This document shows positions 31,717 to 41,392 of a DNA stretch of 64,000 bases, piece after piece. The translations under genes were made by a program, and so were the position numbers. Numbering within the stretch: the first letter of the stretch is position 1; each line of letters starts with the position of its first letter. This DNA comes from Spinacia oleracea (taxonomy: Eukaryota; Streptophyta; Magnoliopsida; Caryophyllales; Amaranthaceae): positions 47,048,027 through 47,112,026 of the forward strand of contig NC_079491.1 in the NCBI RefSeq assembly GCF_020520425.1, read 5' to 3'. The notes below the pieces were generated by a model that was not told the DNA's origin, made no database searches, and was given only the letters and a program-made list of their open reading frames with translations.

Positions 31717-32411
31717 CTAGATTTTAGCTCGTGCGATGCACGGTTTCTATTAAATTGTTACGTTAAAATAAAACTCCTACATATATCAACTACTATATTT
31801 TATATATTATATTAAATTGATTTTTTAATTTTGGATTGAATTTCATTTTAGATTTATTTTTTAATTATTATAGTGTTTGGTTTTGGATGAAATTATATAA
31901 GAAATATTAATAATTAGTTAATAAAAATATTTACGTGGCACCTAATTATTTATCTACGTGGTATTCGACTTTTTAATTCAAAAATAATTTTGAAGTCTTA
32001 TTTTTCATTGGCTGAAACCATTAGATTTCCTACGTGGAGCTCTAATATTGGATTAATGTTTGATTTTGGATTGAATTTTATTTTAAATTAGTGTTTGATT
32101 TTGGATGAATTTTATTTTAGATTTATTTTTTAATTATTAGAGCATTTGATTTTGGATGGAATTGTATATATTAGTAATTATTTCTTAATTATTAGAGCGT
32201 TTTATTTTTGATGAAATTGTATATATTAGTAATTAATTAATTAATTTAAATATCTACGTGGCACCTAATTAATTATCTACGCGTGGCACTCGATTTTTTT
32301 AATTCAAAAATAAATTAGAAATCTTATTTTTCATTGGCCGAAACCATTAGTAATCCTAGGTGGCGCTCTAATAGTTCAGCAAATATGCCTCCTTTATATA
32401 TGTATATTAGA
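31717..32411 (-). mobile_element. Compact non-autonomous Helitron, 695 bp
   Basis: On the minus strand it begins TCTAATATACATATATAAAG after A and ends with hairpin CCGTGCATCGCACG, seven spacer bases and CTAG, followed by T. Two internal copies of the CTACGTGG...ATTCAAAAATAA...TTTTTCATTGGC block indicate an internal duplication. It lies inside the CACTA element. Confidence 0.85.
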
Positions 32412-32776
32412 TTTTAATTAAAACAAATTCTAAAAAGTGGTAGTGGGCTCTTAATGACAAGTCACGAAAAAATTGAAGTTGTCGCAAAACTTTATTATAA
32501 ACCAAATTATAAATTTTAAGGCTTAGCAACTGCACATGCGTCGCAGATATTAGATTCCGTCGCAAATCAGCGGCTAAGCTGCGACCGTTGATTTTTGCAG
32601 TCGCAAAAAATAAATTGCGACTGATTTGTTGGTAGTCGCAAAAAAACAGTGACGTCCACCGTCGGACCGGAGCAGATGAATGACAACGCAGGAAGAGCTT
32701 TTTTTTTTGATTTCGTTTGCAAGTGAGCAGCTGAATGAAATAGCGGTTCATTTAAGTTAAGGATTTGTTCTCTTCG

Positions 32777-32912
32777 TCTGGTCTGGTCTGGTCTGATTTT
32801 TCATTTTGATGGTTTGGTCTGATCTAATTCATGCTGGTCTGGTCTGATCTGGTCTGATCTAAGTCATGCTGGTCTGGTCTGATCTGGTCTGATCTGGTCT
32901 GGTCTGGACTTT
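32777..32912 (+). repeat. GGTCTG / GGTCTGATCT short tandem repeats
   Basis: Dense copies of GGTCTG, in places as GGTCTGATCT, occur around two spaced GCTGGTCTGG blocks. A few copies recur near 48428-48445 at the other end of the MITE. Confidence 0.85.
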
Positions 32913-32932
32913 TCTTATTATAAGAAATAAGA

Positions 32933-32975
32933 AATAAGAAATAAGAAATAAGAAATAAGAAATAAGAAATAATAA
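32933..32975 (+). repeat. AAATAAG heptamer array
   Basis: About six head-to-tail AAATAAG units grade into AAATAAT at the right. It is a variant of the large heptamer array at 46607-47996. Confidence 0.9.
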
Positions 32976-33090
32976 ATAATAAATATAAATAATAAATGTT
33001 TTACAAAAAAGGTTGATTAAGACAAAAGCGATTCTATGACTTCTCTCGGCGCAGTGTAGAGTGTTTTTCTATCCTACGCCCGCCATTGTT

Positions 33091-33267
33091 ATGGCTAAGA
33101 GAGGACGCCCAAAGAAGAATCCGACACAGCCACAGTTGCAGAAGTTGACACCGGCAACTTCTAACTCTCAATCGAGGGAGAAAGGGGATGCTACGCCTCT
33201 TGATGCCCTGATTCCTCATGGTGCGACGAATTCTATTGGACCTATGGACCTATTCCTAGAGATTTAA
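33091..33267 (+). pseudogene. LINE ORF1 start fragment
   Basis: A 59-codon piece begins MAKRGRPKKNPTQPQLQKLT, a basic start typical of plant LINE ORF1 proteins. It ends at a stop where a deletion joins it to ORF2 sequence. The gag-like core and zinc knuckle are absent. Confidence 0.55.
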
Positions 33268-33279
33268 ATGGTGTGTCAT

Positions 33280-35161
33280 AGAAGAGAGGATTTGGCAGCA
33301 GAAATCGAGAATAAATTGGATTCAACTTGGTGATTCAAATACTAAGTTTTTTCATGCTCATGCCAAAGAGAGGAAAAGCCAGAATGCTATTAACCTTCTC
33401 ATCAAGGATGATGGTTCCAGGTTACAAACTCATCAGCTCATTAAAGAGGAAATTAGAGCCTTCTATGCTCAGCTCATGGGGAGTGCAGCAGACACTATTC
33501 CTATGATTGATAGACAAATTGTGCAGAGGGGTCCTATTCTTGATCAGCATCAACAAGTTCATCTTTGTTCCCCCTTTTCACCTCAGGAGATAAAGCAAGC
33601 TCTATTCAGCATGGACTCCTCGAAGGCCCCAGGTATGGATGGCTATAACGTGCATTTTTTCAAGTGCACTTGGAATATTATTGGTGAAAGTGTCATTAAT
33701 GCAGTACAGGAATTCTTTAGGTATGGTTTCATGCCTAAGGCTATCAACTGCACTTATGGTACTCTCTTACCCAAAGTTCCTCATGCTTCCTCTGTTAAGA
33801 ACTTTAGGCCTATTGCTTGTTGCTCCGTGTTATATAAGATCATTTCTAAAGCTTTAACTAACAGAATGCAATTCTGTTTGGATCATCTTATTAGTGAAAG
33901 CCAATCAGCGTTTGTGAAAGGGAGAGTTATCTTCGATAATATCCTCCTTAGCCATGAGTTAATCAAAGGTTATGGTAGGAAGGGTATTTCTCCTAGATGT
34001 ATGCTCAAAATTGATCTTCAAAAGGCTTATGATTCTGTTGAATGGACGTTCCTTAAGTTCTTATTGCTGGAGATGGGGTTTCCTTTCCAATTCGTCAGTT
34101 GGGTTATGGCTTGTTTGACCACTGTTTCTTATTCGTTTAATGTAAATGGGGATATGACTATTCCGTTTCAAGCTCGTAAAGGTCTTAGGCAAGGTGATCC
34201 AATTTCACCATATCTCTTCGCCCTGTGTATGGAGTATCTTAACAGGTGCTTATTGGAGTTGAGGAGTAATTCAGCTTTTAAGTTTCATCCCCGATGCAAA
34301 AGACTTCATCTGATTCACGTTTTCTTTGCTGATGATCTTCTCCTCTTCGCCAGAGGAGACATTGATTCTGTAAGACAACTTTTCAATGCTTTTAACCTCT
34401 TTTCTAGTGCTTCTGGGCTTAAAGCTAACCAAGCAAAGAGCTCAATTTATTTTGGTGGTGTTACTACTGAGATCCAAGACGCAATTCTAGCTGAATTTTT
34501 TTTGGTCAAAGGTGACTTGCCTTTTAAATATCTTGGAGTTCCTCTTTCTTCCAAGAAATTGTCAGTTATGCAATGCCAACCTTTACTCAAGAAGATTATT
34601 GCGAGAATTGATAGTTGGTCCTCCAAGCTGCTTTCTTATGCTGGGAGGCTGCAGCTTATCAAGTCTGTCTTGTTTAGTATTCAAACCTATTGGTGCCAGG
34701 TGTTCCTACTTCCTCAAAAAATCCTTAATTTGATTCAGACAGCTTGTAGGACTTTTTTGTGGACCGGCAAATCTGGTGCCTCGAGGAGAGCGTTAGTCGC
34801 TTGGGATTACTTGTGTCTGCCCAAGTCTGCTGGTGGGTGGAATATTACTTGCCTGAAGATGTGGAACAAAGCAGCCATTTGTAAACTCTTATGGAACTTG
34901 GCTCAAAAGAAAGACAAGGTTTGGGTACGATGGGTTCATGAGTTCTATGTGAAAAACAATGACATTACAACTATGGACACTCCTCCTCAAGCTTCATGGG
35001 TTTTAAAGAAAGTTTTTAGCGCCATGAAAACTTTTCTTAGTCTTCCTAATGGGTTGTCTGTCCTTCAGAACTCTAGCTTCTCAATCAGGAAGGTTTATAG
35101 TGCCATGAGAGGGGATGTCATGAAGGTTAACTGGAAGAGACTAATCTGCAATAACCCTGCC
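33280..35161 (+). pseudogene. LINE ORF2 reverse transcriptase fragment
   Basis: After an upstream piece (WIQLGDSNTKFFHAHAKER near 33315), a 563-codon frame from 33476 holds the LINE reverse transcriptase. It contains SSKAPGMDGYN, NFRPIACCSVLYKII, motif A KIDLQKAYDSV (D180), KGLRQGDPISPYLF and the active-site FFADDLLLF (D286, D287). The thumb and the start of the zf-RVT region follow. Its open end at NNPAC is created by the first bases of the Copia LTR. The endonuclease is missing. Confidence 0.9.
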
Positions 35162-36559
35162 TGTTAGGTTATGATACATATGACAATACATAAATCATGC
35201 GGAAAAACCATAAAGCCAGGAAAGCATATTATTTACACATAATCATTTAGCATAGTTTAGATGCATACACTTTGTTGCGTGCCTTCCCTAGCTGCGCCCG
35301 AACCGAACAAGAACAAGTCTTTAGGACTCCAAGTGTCGTCCCTCCGTAGATAGTCCACAGCACGTCCGGATCCGCCTTAAGCTTGACCAACTAGGATCGC
35401 CCTTAAGGTACTTAGAATTTTCGGCTAGTATAGGCAATTGTATGACTGAATTTTTGCTCTCAAAAATCACTTTGAATACTTGAATACTCTATACAAATTA
35501 ATGACCCTAGGCCTTTATTTATAGAGGTATGGAAAGGGAATCGTAATCCTATTAGGATACGAATTAATTAAACTAGAATCCTAATAGAATTCTTATTTAA
35601 TTAATTCATCCTTTTAGGTTTAGGAATTTAATCATTAGTCGAAACCTGATGGCTTTAGGATTTGTATAGCACACCAACACACACACGCACGCACAACAGC
35701 CCACGAGGGGCGCCATGCGCGCGCGCGCAGCCCGCGAGCTCGCAGCCCATTGCTGCGAGGCCCACACGCTGCCGCAGCGTTGGCGCGCGCTGGGCCTGCC
35801 TTACGGTGGGCCTGGCGCAGCCTTGGCTGGTGCGTTGTGGCGCGCTGGCTTGTTGGGCGATGGCCCGGCTTCGTGCTGGGCCTTCGTCTGGCAGGCCTCG
35901 TCCGATGCTAATTCGTACGATACGCTTCCGATTAATTTCCCGATTCCGGAATTCATTTCCGATACGAACAATATTTAATATTTCCGATTCCGGAATTAAT
36001 TTCCGTTTCGAACAAATATTTAATATTTCCGTTTCCGGAATTATTTTCCGATTCCGATAATATTTCCGATTCTGACAATATTTCCGTTTCCGGCAATATT
36101 TCCGATTTCGGCAATATTTCCATTTCCGATAATATTTTCCGATACGTACCATGTTTCCGTGTCCGGCAACATCTACGACTTGGATAATATTTATATTTCC
36201 GATATGATCCATATTTCCGTTTCCGGCAATATCATCGTTTCCGGAGCATTCATTCCTTGCCTGTGACGATCTCAGCTCCCACTGAAACCAAGATCCGTCG
36301 ATTCCGAATATCCATAGATGGAGTATTTAATGCCATTAAATACTTGATCCGTTTATGTACTATTTGTGTGACCCTACGGGTTCAGTCAAGAGTAAGCTGT
36401 GGATTTATATCATTAATTCCACTTGAACTGAAGCGGCCTCTAGCTAGGCATTCAGCTCACTTGATCTCACTGAATTATTAACTTGTTAATTAATACTGAA
36501 CCGCATTTATTAGACTTAACATGGAATGCATACTTGGACCAAGGGCATTATTTCCTTCA
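35162..36559 (-). repeat. Copia 3' LTR
   Basis: 1398 bp with TG...CA ends. Internally, 35930-36250 is a minisatellite of TTTCCGATTCCGG-type units of about 15-20 bases, and 35690-35900 is GC-rich with GCGCGC runs. Long open frames crossing the LTR are by-products of this composition. Confidence 0.95.
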
Positions 36560-36569
36560 GTCTCCCACT

Positions 36570-37425
36570 TGTCCTTAGGGACAAGTGTGCATTTCCTAAT
36601 TCCTTTGTCGCTCGATGCTTGCTCTTGAACATAAGGTAAGAGTTGTCATCCTTATTATGTTCAGAGGTGTTCCTCGGTTTTTAGAGTTCAACTGATCAAA
36701 TAAACAGATAATCATAGCCTATGATTCATCCGAGCACGGCCATGCATTTCACAGTTTCTAGCTCTCCGAGTGGCCTTGTACAACTTTTAAGCATCTCATC
36801 CCGATTTATGGGAGGACAATCCCAATCTTGCGATCTTGAGATTAGACTTCGTTTGATAGGTGATTACCTGAGCGTTGCCTTTATAGCCTCCTTTTACGGT
36901 GCGACGGTTGGTCAACGTCAAAGCAACCAGTTCTCAAACAAGTAATCTCAAATCACTCAGGTATTGAGGATTTAGTGTCTAATAATTTTAATGAAATTTA
37001 CTTATGACAGATTTTCATCTCTTACAGTAAAGTTTCATAGGTCTTGTCCGATACTAGTCTTCCCAAAGTAAGTATCTATGCAAATGATTATGACATTGCC
37101 ATGTCCACATAGTTCAAGAAACAGAACTACTAGTCATCTTGCATTCTAATCGTCTAACGTTTTCTATGCGTCCAATTTTATAGAAAACTCCGACTAGGGA
37201 CCATTTTCAACCTTTGACATTCAAGTTCACTTGATAGACATTTCTTAGTCACAGGACTGGTCCTGACAGCCTATCTTGAATATATCGTCAAATTGAAGGG
37301 ACTCATCATTTAATAAACCACAAATTAAATGGAAAAATGAATTCTTTTCATTTATTGTGAATGATTAACCAATAATGTTTTACGAAGATTTAAACTCTAA
37401 AACTTTAAAACATTAAACAGGGATA
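36570..37425 (-). other. Copia 3' untranslated segment
   Basis: The non-coding stretch between the pol stop and the purine tract beside the 3' LTR. No repeat or coding frame was recognised. Confidence 0.5.
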
Positions 37426-40400
37426 TCAAAGCCATTCTCCAATATGCTTGATTCCTATAGCTGCAGTGTGCGAGTTGTGCTTCGCCTGCGGCAGAGGTTT
37501 AGTTAATGGATCTAATATGTTGTCATCAGTTCCAATCTTGTTTATCTCGACTTCTTTTCTTTCAACGAACTCTCGTAGAAGGTGAAATCTACGAAGTACA
37601 TGCTTGACTCTCTGGTGGTGTCTAGGCTCCTTTGCCTGTGCAATAGCTCCGTTATTATCACAATACAGGGCTATTGGTCCTTTAATGGAGGGGACTACAC
37701 CAAGTTCACCTGTGAACTTCCTTAGCCATATAGCTTCCTTTGTTGCTTCATGTGCAGCAATGTACTCCGCTTCAGTTGTAGAATCCGCAATGGTGCTTTG
37801 CTTAGCACTTTTCCAGCTTACTGCACCTCCGTTGAGGCAGAAGACAAACCCATACTGTGATCTGAAATCATCTTTGTCGGTTTGGAAACTTGCGTCTGTA
37901 TAGCCTTTAACAATTAATTCATCATCTCCACCATAGACCAGGAAGTCATCTTTGTGCCTTTTCAAGTACTTCAGAATATTCTTGGCAGCAGTCCAATGCG
38001 CCTCTCCTGGGTCTGACTGGTATCTGCTCGTAGCACTGAGTGCATACGCAACATCCGGGCGTGTACATATCATAGCATACATTATTGAACCAATCAATGA
38101 TGCATATGGAATCCCATTCATTCGTCTACGCTCATCAAGTGTTTTTGGGCACTGAGTCTTGCTTAGAGTTATTCCATGAGACATGGATAGGTAGCCTCGC
38201 TTGGAGTCTGCCATCTTGAACCTATCAAGCACCTTATTGATATAAGTGCTTTGACTAAGTCCAATCATCTTTTTAGATCTATCTCTGTAAATCTTGATGC
38301 CCAATATGTACTGTGCTTCTCCTAGATCTTTCATCGAAAAACATTTCCCAAGCCAAATCTTGACAGAGTTCAACATAGGAATGTCATTTCCGATAAGTAA
38401 TATGTCGTCGACATATAATACTAGGAAACCAATTTTGCTCCCACTGACCTTCTTGTATACACAAGATTCGTCTGCGTTCTTGATGAAACCAAAGTCACTG
38501 ACTGCTTCATCAAAACGTATATTCCAGCTCCTGGATGCCTGCTTCAATCCATAGATTGACTTCTTTAGCTTGCATACCTTTTTAGCATTCTTTGGATCCT
38601 CAAAACCTTCAGGCTGTGTCATAAACATAGTTTCTGTTAAAACGCCGTTTAAGAAAGCAGTTTTGACATCCATCTGCCATATTTCGTAATCGTAATATGC
38701 AGCGATTGCTAACATTATCCGAATAGACTTTAGCATTGCAACTGGTGAAAAGGTTTCAAAGTAATCCACACCGTGGACTTGCCTGTAACCTTTTGCAACC
38801 AATCTAGTTTTGAAAACTTCAAGTTTCCCATCCTTGTCCTTTTTCAGTTTGAAAACCCATTTGCTTCCAATGGCTTGGTAGCCATCTGGCAAATCGACCA
38901 AATCCCATACTTGGTTTTCTGACATGGAGTCTAATTCAGATTGCATGGCTTCTTGCCATTGCTTGGAGCTAGGGCTCGTCATAGCTTGTTTGTAAGTCGC
39001 AGGTTCATCACTTTCAAGTAATAGAACGTCATAGCTCTCGTTCGTCAAAATACCTAAGTACCTTTCCGGTTGAGATCTATATCTTTGCGATCTACGCGGG
39101 GTAACATTTCTAGATTGACCATGATTCTCACCAGATTCTTCTAAAGATCTCTGAGTTTCATCCTGAATGTCATCTTGAGCATTCTCTAGAGTTTGTTGTT
39201 TGACTCGAATTTCTTCGAGGTCTACTTTTCTCCCACTTGTCATTTTGGAAATGTGATCTTTCTCCAAAAAGACACCATCTCGAGCAACAAATACCTTGTT
39301 CTCAGATGTATTGTAGAAGTAATACCCCTTTGTTTCCTTTGGATAGCCCACAAGGATACATTTGTCAGATTTTGGATGAAATTTGTCTGAAATTAATCGT
39401 TTGACGTATACTTCACATCCCCAAATCTTAAGAAAAGACACATTTGGAGGCTTTCCAAACCATAATTCATATGGAGTCTTTTTGACAGCTTTAGACGGAG
39501 CCCTATTTATAGTGAGTGCAGCTGTATTTAGTGCATGTCCCCAAAATTCTAATGGAAGTTTGGCCTGACCCATCATTGACCTGACCATGTCTAGCAAGGT
39601 TCTGTTCCTCCGTTCCGATACACCGTTCCATTGTGGTGTTCCAGGAGGAGTTAATTCTGATAGAATTCCACATTCTTTCAGATGGTCATCAAATTCATAG
39701 CTCAGATATTCACCGCCTCTGTCAGACCGCAGTGCCTTAATCTTCTTGCCTAATTGATTCTCTACTTCACTCTGAAATTCCTTGAATTTGTCAAAGGATT
39801 CAGACTTATGCTTCATTAGGTAGACATAACCATATCTACTGAAGTCATCAGTGAAAGTGATAAAGTAGCTGAAACCACCTCTAGCATTTGTACTCATTGG
39901 TCCACATACATCTGTATGGATTAAACCCAATAGTTCATTTGCTCTTTCTCCAACTTTAGAGAAAGGTTGCTTTGTCATTTTGCCAAGTAAACATGATTCG
40001 CATTTACCATAATCCTCTAAGTCAAATGGTTCTAGAATTCCTTCCTTTTGAAGTCTTTCTAAGCGTTTCAAGTTTATATGGCCTAATCGACAATGCCACA
40101 GATAGGTGAGATCTGAATCATCCTTTTTGGCCTTTTTGGTATTTATGTTATATACTTGTTTGTCGTGATCTAATAAATAAAGTCCATTGACTAATCTAGC
40201 AGATCCATAAAACATCTCTTTAAAATAAAACGAACAACTATTGTCTTTTATTAAAAAGGAAAATCCCTTAGCATCTAAGCAAGAAACTGAAATGATGTTT
40301 TTAGTAAGACTTGGAACATGGAAACACTCTTTAAGTTCCAAAACTAGCCCGGAGGGCAACGACAAATAATAAGTTCCTACAGCTAATGCAGCAATCCGTG

Positions 40401-40599
40401 CTCCATTTTCCACTCGTAGGTCGACTTCACCCTTGCTTAACTTTCTACTTCTTCTTAGTCCCTGTGGATTGGAACATAAGTGTGAGCCACAACCTGTATC
40501 TAATACCCAAGAAGTTGAATTAGCAAGTATACAGTCTATAACGAAAATACCTGAAGATGGAACGACTGTTTCGTTCTTCTGATCTTCCTTTAGCTTCAA
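37426..40599 (-). CDS. pol: Copia pol: protease, integrase, reverse transcriptase, RNase H
   Basis: A 1057-codon open frame contains all pol domains in Copia order. Protease is WVLDTGCGSHLCSN (D34). Integrase has LIHTDVCGPMST, ALRSDRGGEYLS and NGVSERRNRTLLDMVRSMM as its D, D and E motifs. Reverse transcriptase has QMDVKTAFLNG and the active-site LYVDDILLI. RNase H has GYTDASFQ, STTEAEYIAAHEA and LYCDNNGAI. It ends in KHIGEWL. It is in the same frame as gag, separated by the TAG at 40609-40611, so the ATG at 40599 is an internal methionine. Catalytic residues look intact. Confidence 0.95.
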   Translation of the reverse strand: MKLKEDQKNETVVPSSGIFVIDCILANSTSWVLDTGCGSHLCSNPQGLRRSRKLSKGEVDLRVENGARIAALAVGTYYLSLPSGLVLELKECFHVPSLTKNIISVSCLDAKGFSFLIKDNSCSFYFKEMFYGSARLVNGLYLLDHDKQVYNINTKKAKKDDSDLTYLWHCRLGHINLKRLERLQKEGILEPFDLEDYGKCESCLLGKMTKQPFSKVGERANELLGLIHTDVCGPMSTNARGGFSYFITFTDDFSRYGYVYLMKHKSESFDKFKEFQSEVENQLGKKIKALRSDRGGEYLSYEFDDHLKECGILSELTPPGTPQWNGVSERRNRTLLDMVRSMMGQAKLPLEFWGHALNTAALTINRAPSKAVKKTPYELWFGKPPNVSFLKIWGCEVYVKRLISDKFHPKSDKCILVGYPKETKGYYFYNTSENKVFVARDGVFLEKDHISKMTSGRKVDLEEIRVKQQTLENAQDDIQDETQRSLEESGENHGQSRNVTPRRSQRYRSQPERYLGILTNESYDVLLLESDEPATYKQAMTSPSSKQWQEAMQSELDSMSENQVWDLVDLPDGYQAIGSKWVFKLKKDKDGKLEVFKTRLVAKGYRQVHGVDYFETFSPVAMLKSIRIMLAIAAYYDYEIWQMDVKTAFLNGVLTETMFMTQPEGFEDPKNAKKVCKLKKSIYGLKQASRSWNIRFDEAVSDFGFIKNADESCVYKKVSGSKIGFLVLYVDDILLIGNDIPMLNSVKIWLGKCFSMKDLGEAQYILGIKIYRDRSKKMIGLSQSTYINKVLDRFKMADSKRGYLSMSHGITLSKTQCPKTLDERRRMNGIPYASLIGSIMYAMICTRPDVAYALSATSRYQSDPGEAHWTAAKNILKYLKRHKDDFLVYGGDDELIVKGYTDASFQTDKDDFRSQYGFVFCLNGGAVSWKSAKQSTIADSTTEAEYIAAHEATKEAIWLRKFTGELGVVPSIKGPIALYCDNNGAIAQAKEPRHHQRVKHVLRRFHLLREFVERKEVEINKIGTDDNILDPLTKPLPQAKHNSHTAAIGIKHIGEWL

Positions 40600-40608
40600 G
40601 CAATCTCT

Positions 40609-41392
40609 CTACCAATGCCCCTTCTTCTTGCAGTAGAAGCATTCGGATTCAGAAGTGGGTTGACTGACCTTCCTCTTTACAGATTTGGCGCCAGTTTGCT
40701 TAGTTGGGCTGGCCTTGTTGCCACCTTTCTTAGCATTCCTCTTCTTTCCAGATTTCTTGAACTTGCGCCCACGCACCATAAGCACATCCTGCTTATCACT
40801 TTTGAGCGTCTTTTCAGCGGTCTTCAGCATACCGTGAAGCTCAGTGAGCGTTTTTTCCAGACTATTCTTACTGTCGTTCAGTTTGAACTGATCATACCCG
40901 CTATGAAGAGAATGGAGGATGGTGTCTATAGCCATTTCCTGAGAAAATTGCTGATCCAGCCGACTCATATTCTCAATGAGTCCAATCATTTTGAGAACAT
41001 GTGGACTTACGGGCTCGCCTTTCTTAAGCTTGGTCTCAAGAATTTGCCTATGAGTCTCGAATCTTTCGACTCGAGCCAGATCTTGGAACATGTTCTTCAA
41101 CTCACTGATGATTGTGAAAGCATCTGAGTTGATGAACGTTTTCTGCAGATCTGCACTCATGGTGGCGAGCATTAGACATTTCACATCCTTGTTGGCATCA
41201 ATCCAACGATTGAGGGCTGCCTGAGTGACCCCGTCGCCTGCGGCTTCGGGCATCGCCTCTTCTAGGACATACTCCTTTTCTTCCTGCATAAGAACTATTT
41301 GCAAGTTCCTTTTGCCAGTCAAGGAAGTTTTTCCCGTTCAACTTCTCCTTTTCGAGAATTGATCGAATGTTGAATGAATTGTTGTTTGCCAT
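40609..41392 (-). pseudogene. gag: Copia gag with frameshift and amber codon
   Basis: Gag starts at 41392 (MANNNSFNIRSILEKEKLNG). A frameshift at the run of four A (41310-41313) interrupts it within the NFLDWQ block, and the frame resumes at 41322. The body matches the UBN2-type Copia gag (KCLMLATMSADLQ, MFQ, TILHSLHSGYDQF). It is followed by a basic stretch and the zinc knuckle CFYCKKKGHW, where TAG (40609-40611) occurs before the final cysteine. Gag and pol would otherwise form one frame. Confidence 0.85.

Larger units (their letters stand above)
29365..32657. mobile_element. CACTA (En/Spm-like) non-autonomous element
   Basis: It starts CACTACAACAAATATTGATT after TTA. Both ends are packed with subterminal TTGCGAC / GTCGCAA motifs (29387-29570 and 32510-32645), typical of CACTA elements. 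The right end is imperfect (CTGATTTGTTGGTAG, then CAGTG), so the boundary is approximate. No transposase remains. A PIF-type MITE and a Helitron are inserted inside. 29640-30300 is AT-rich and non-coding. Confidence 0.75.

Noticed and set aside
35655..36212. 185-codon frame rich in R, K, N and Y, also at 44735-45292
   Set aside because: It lies in both LTRs and translates the TTTCCG minisatellite, so it is not a gene.
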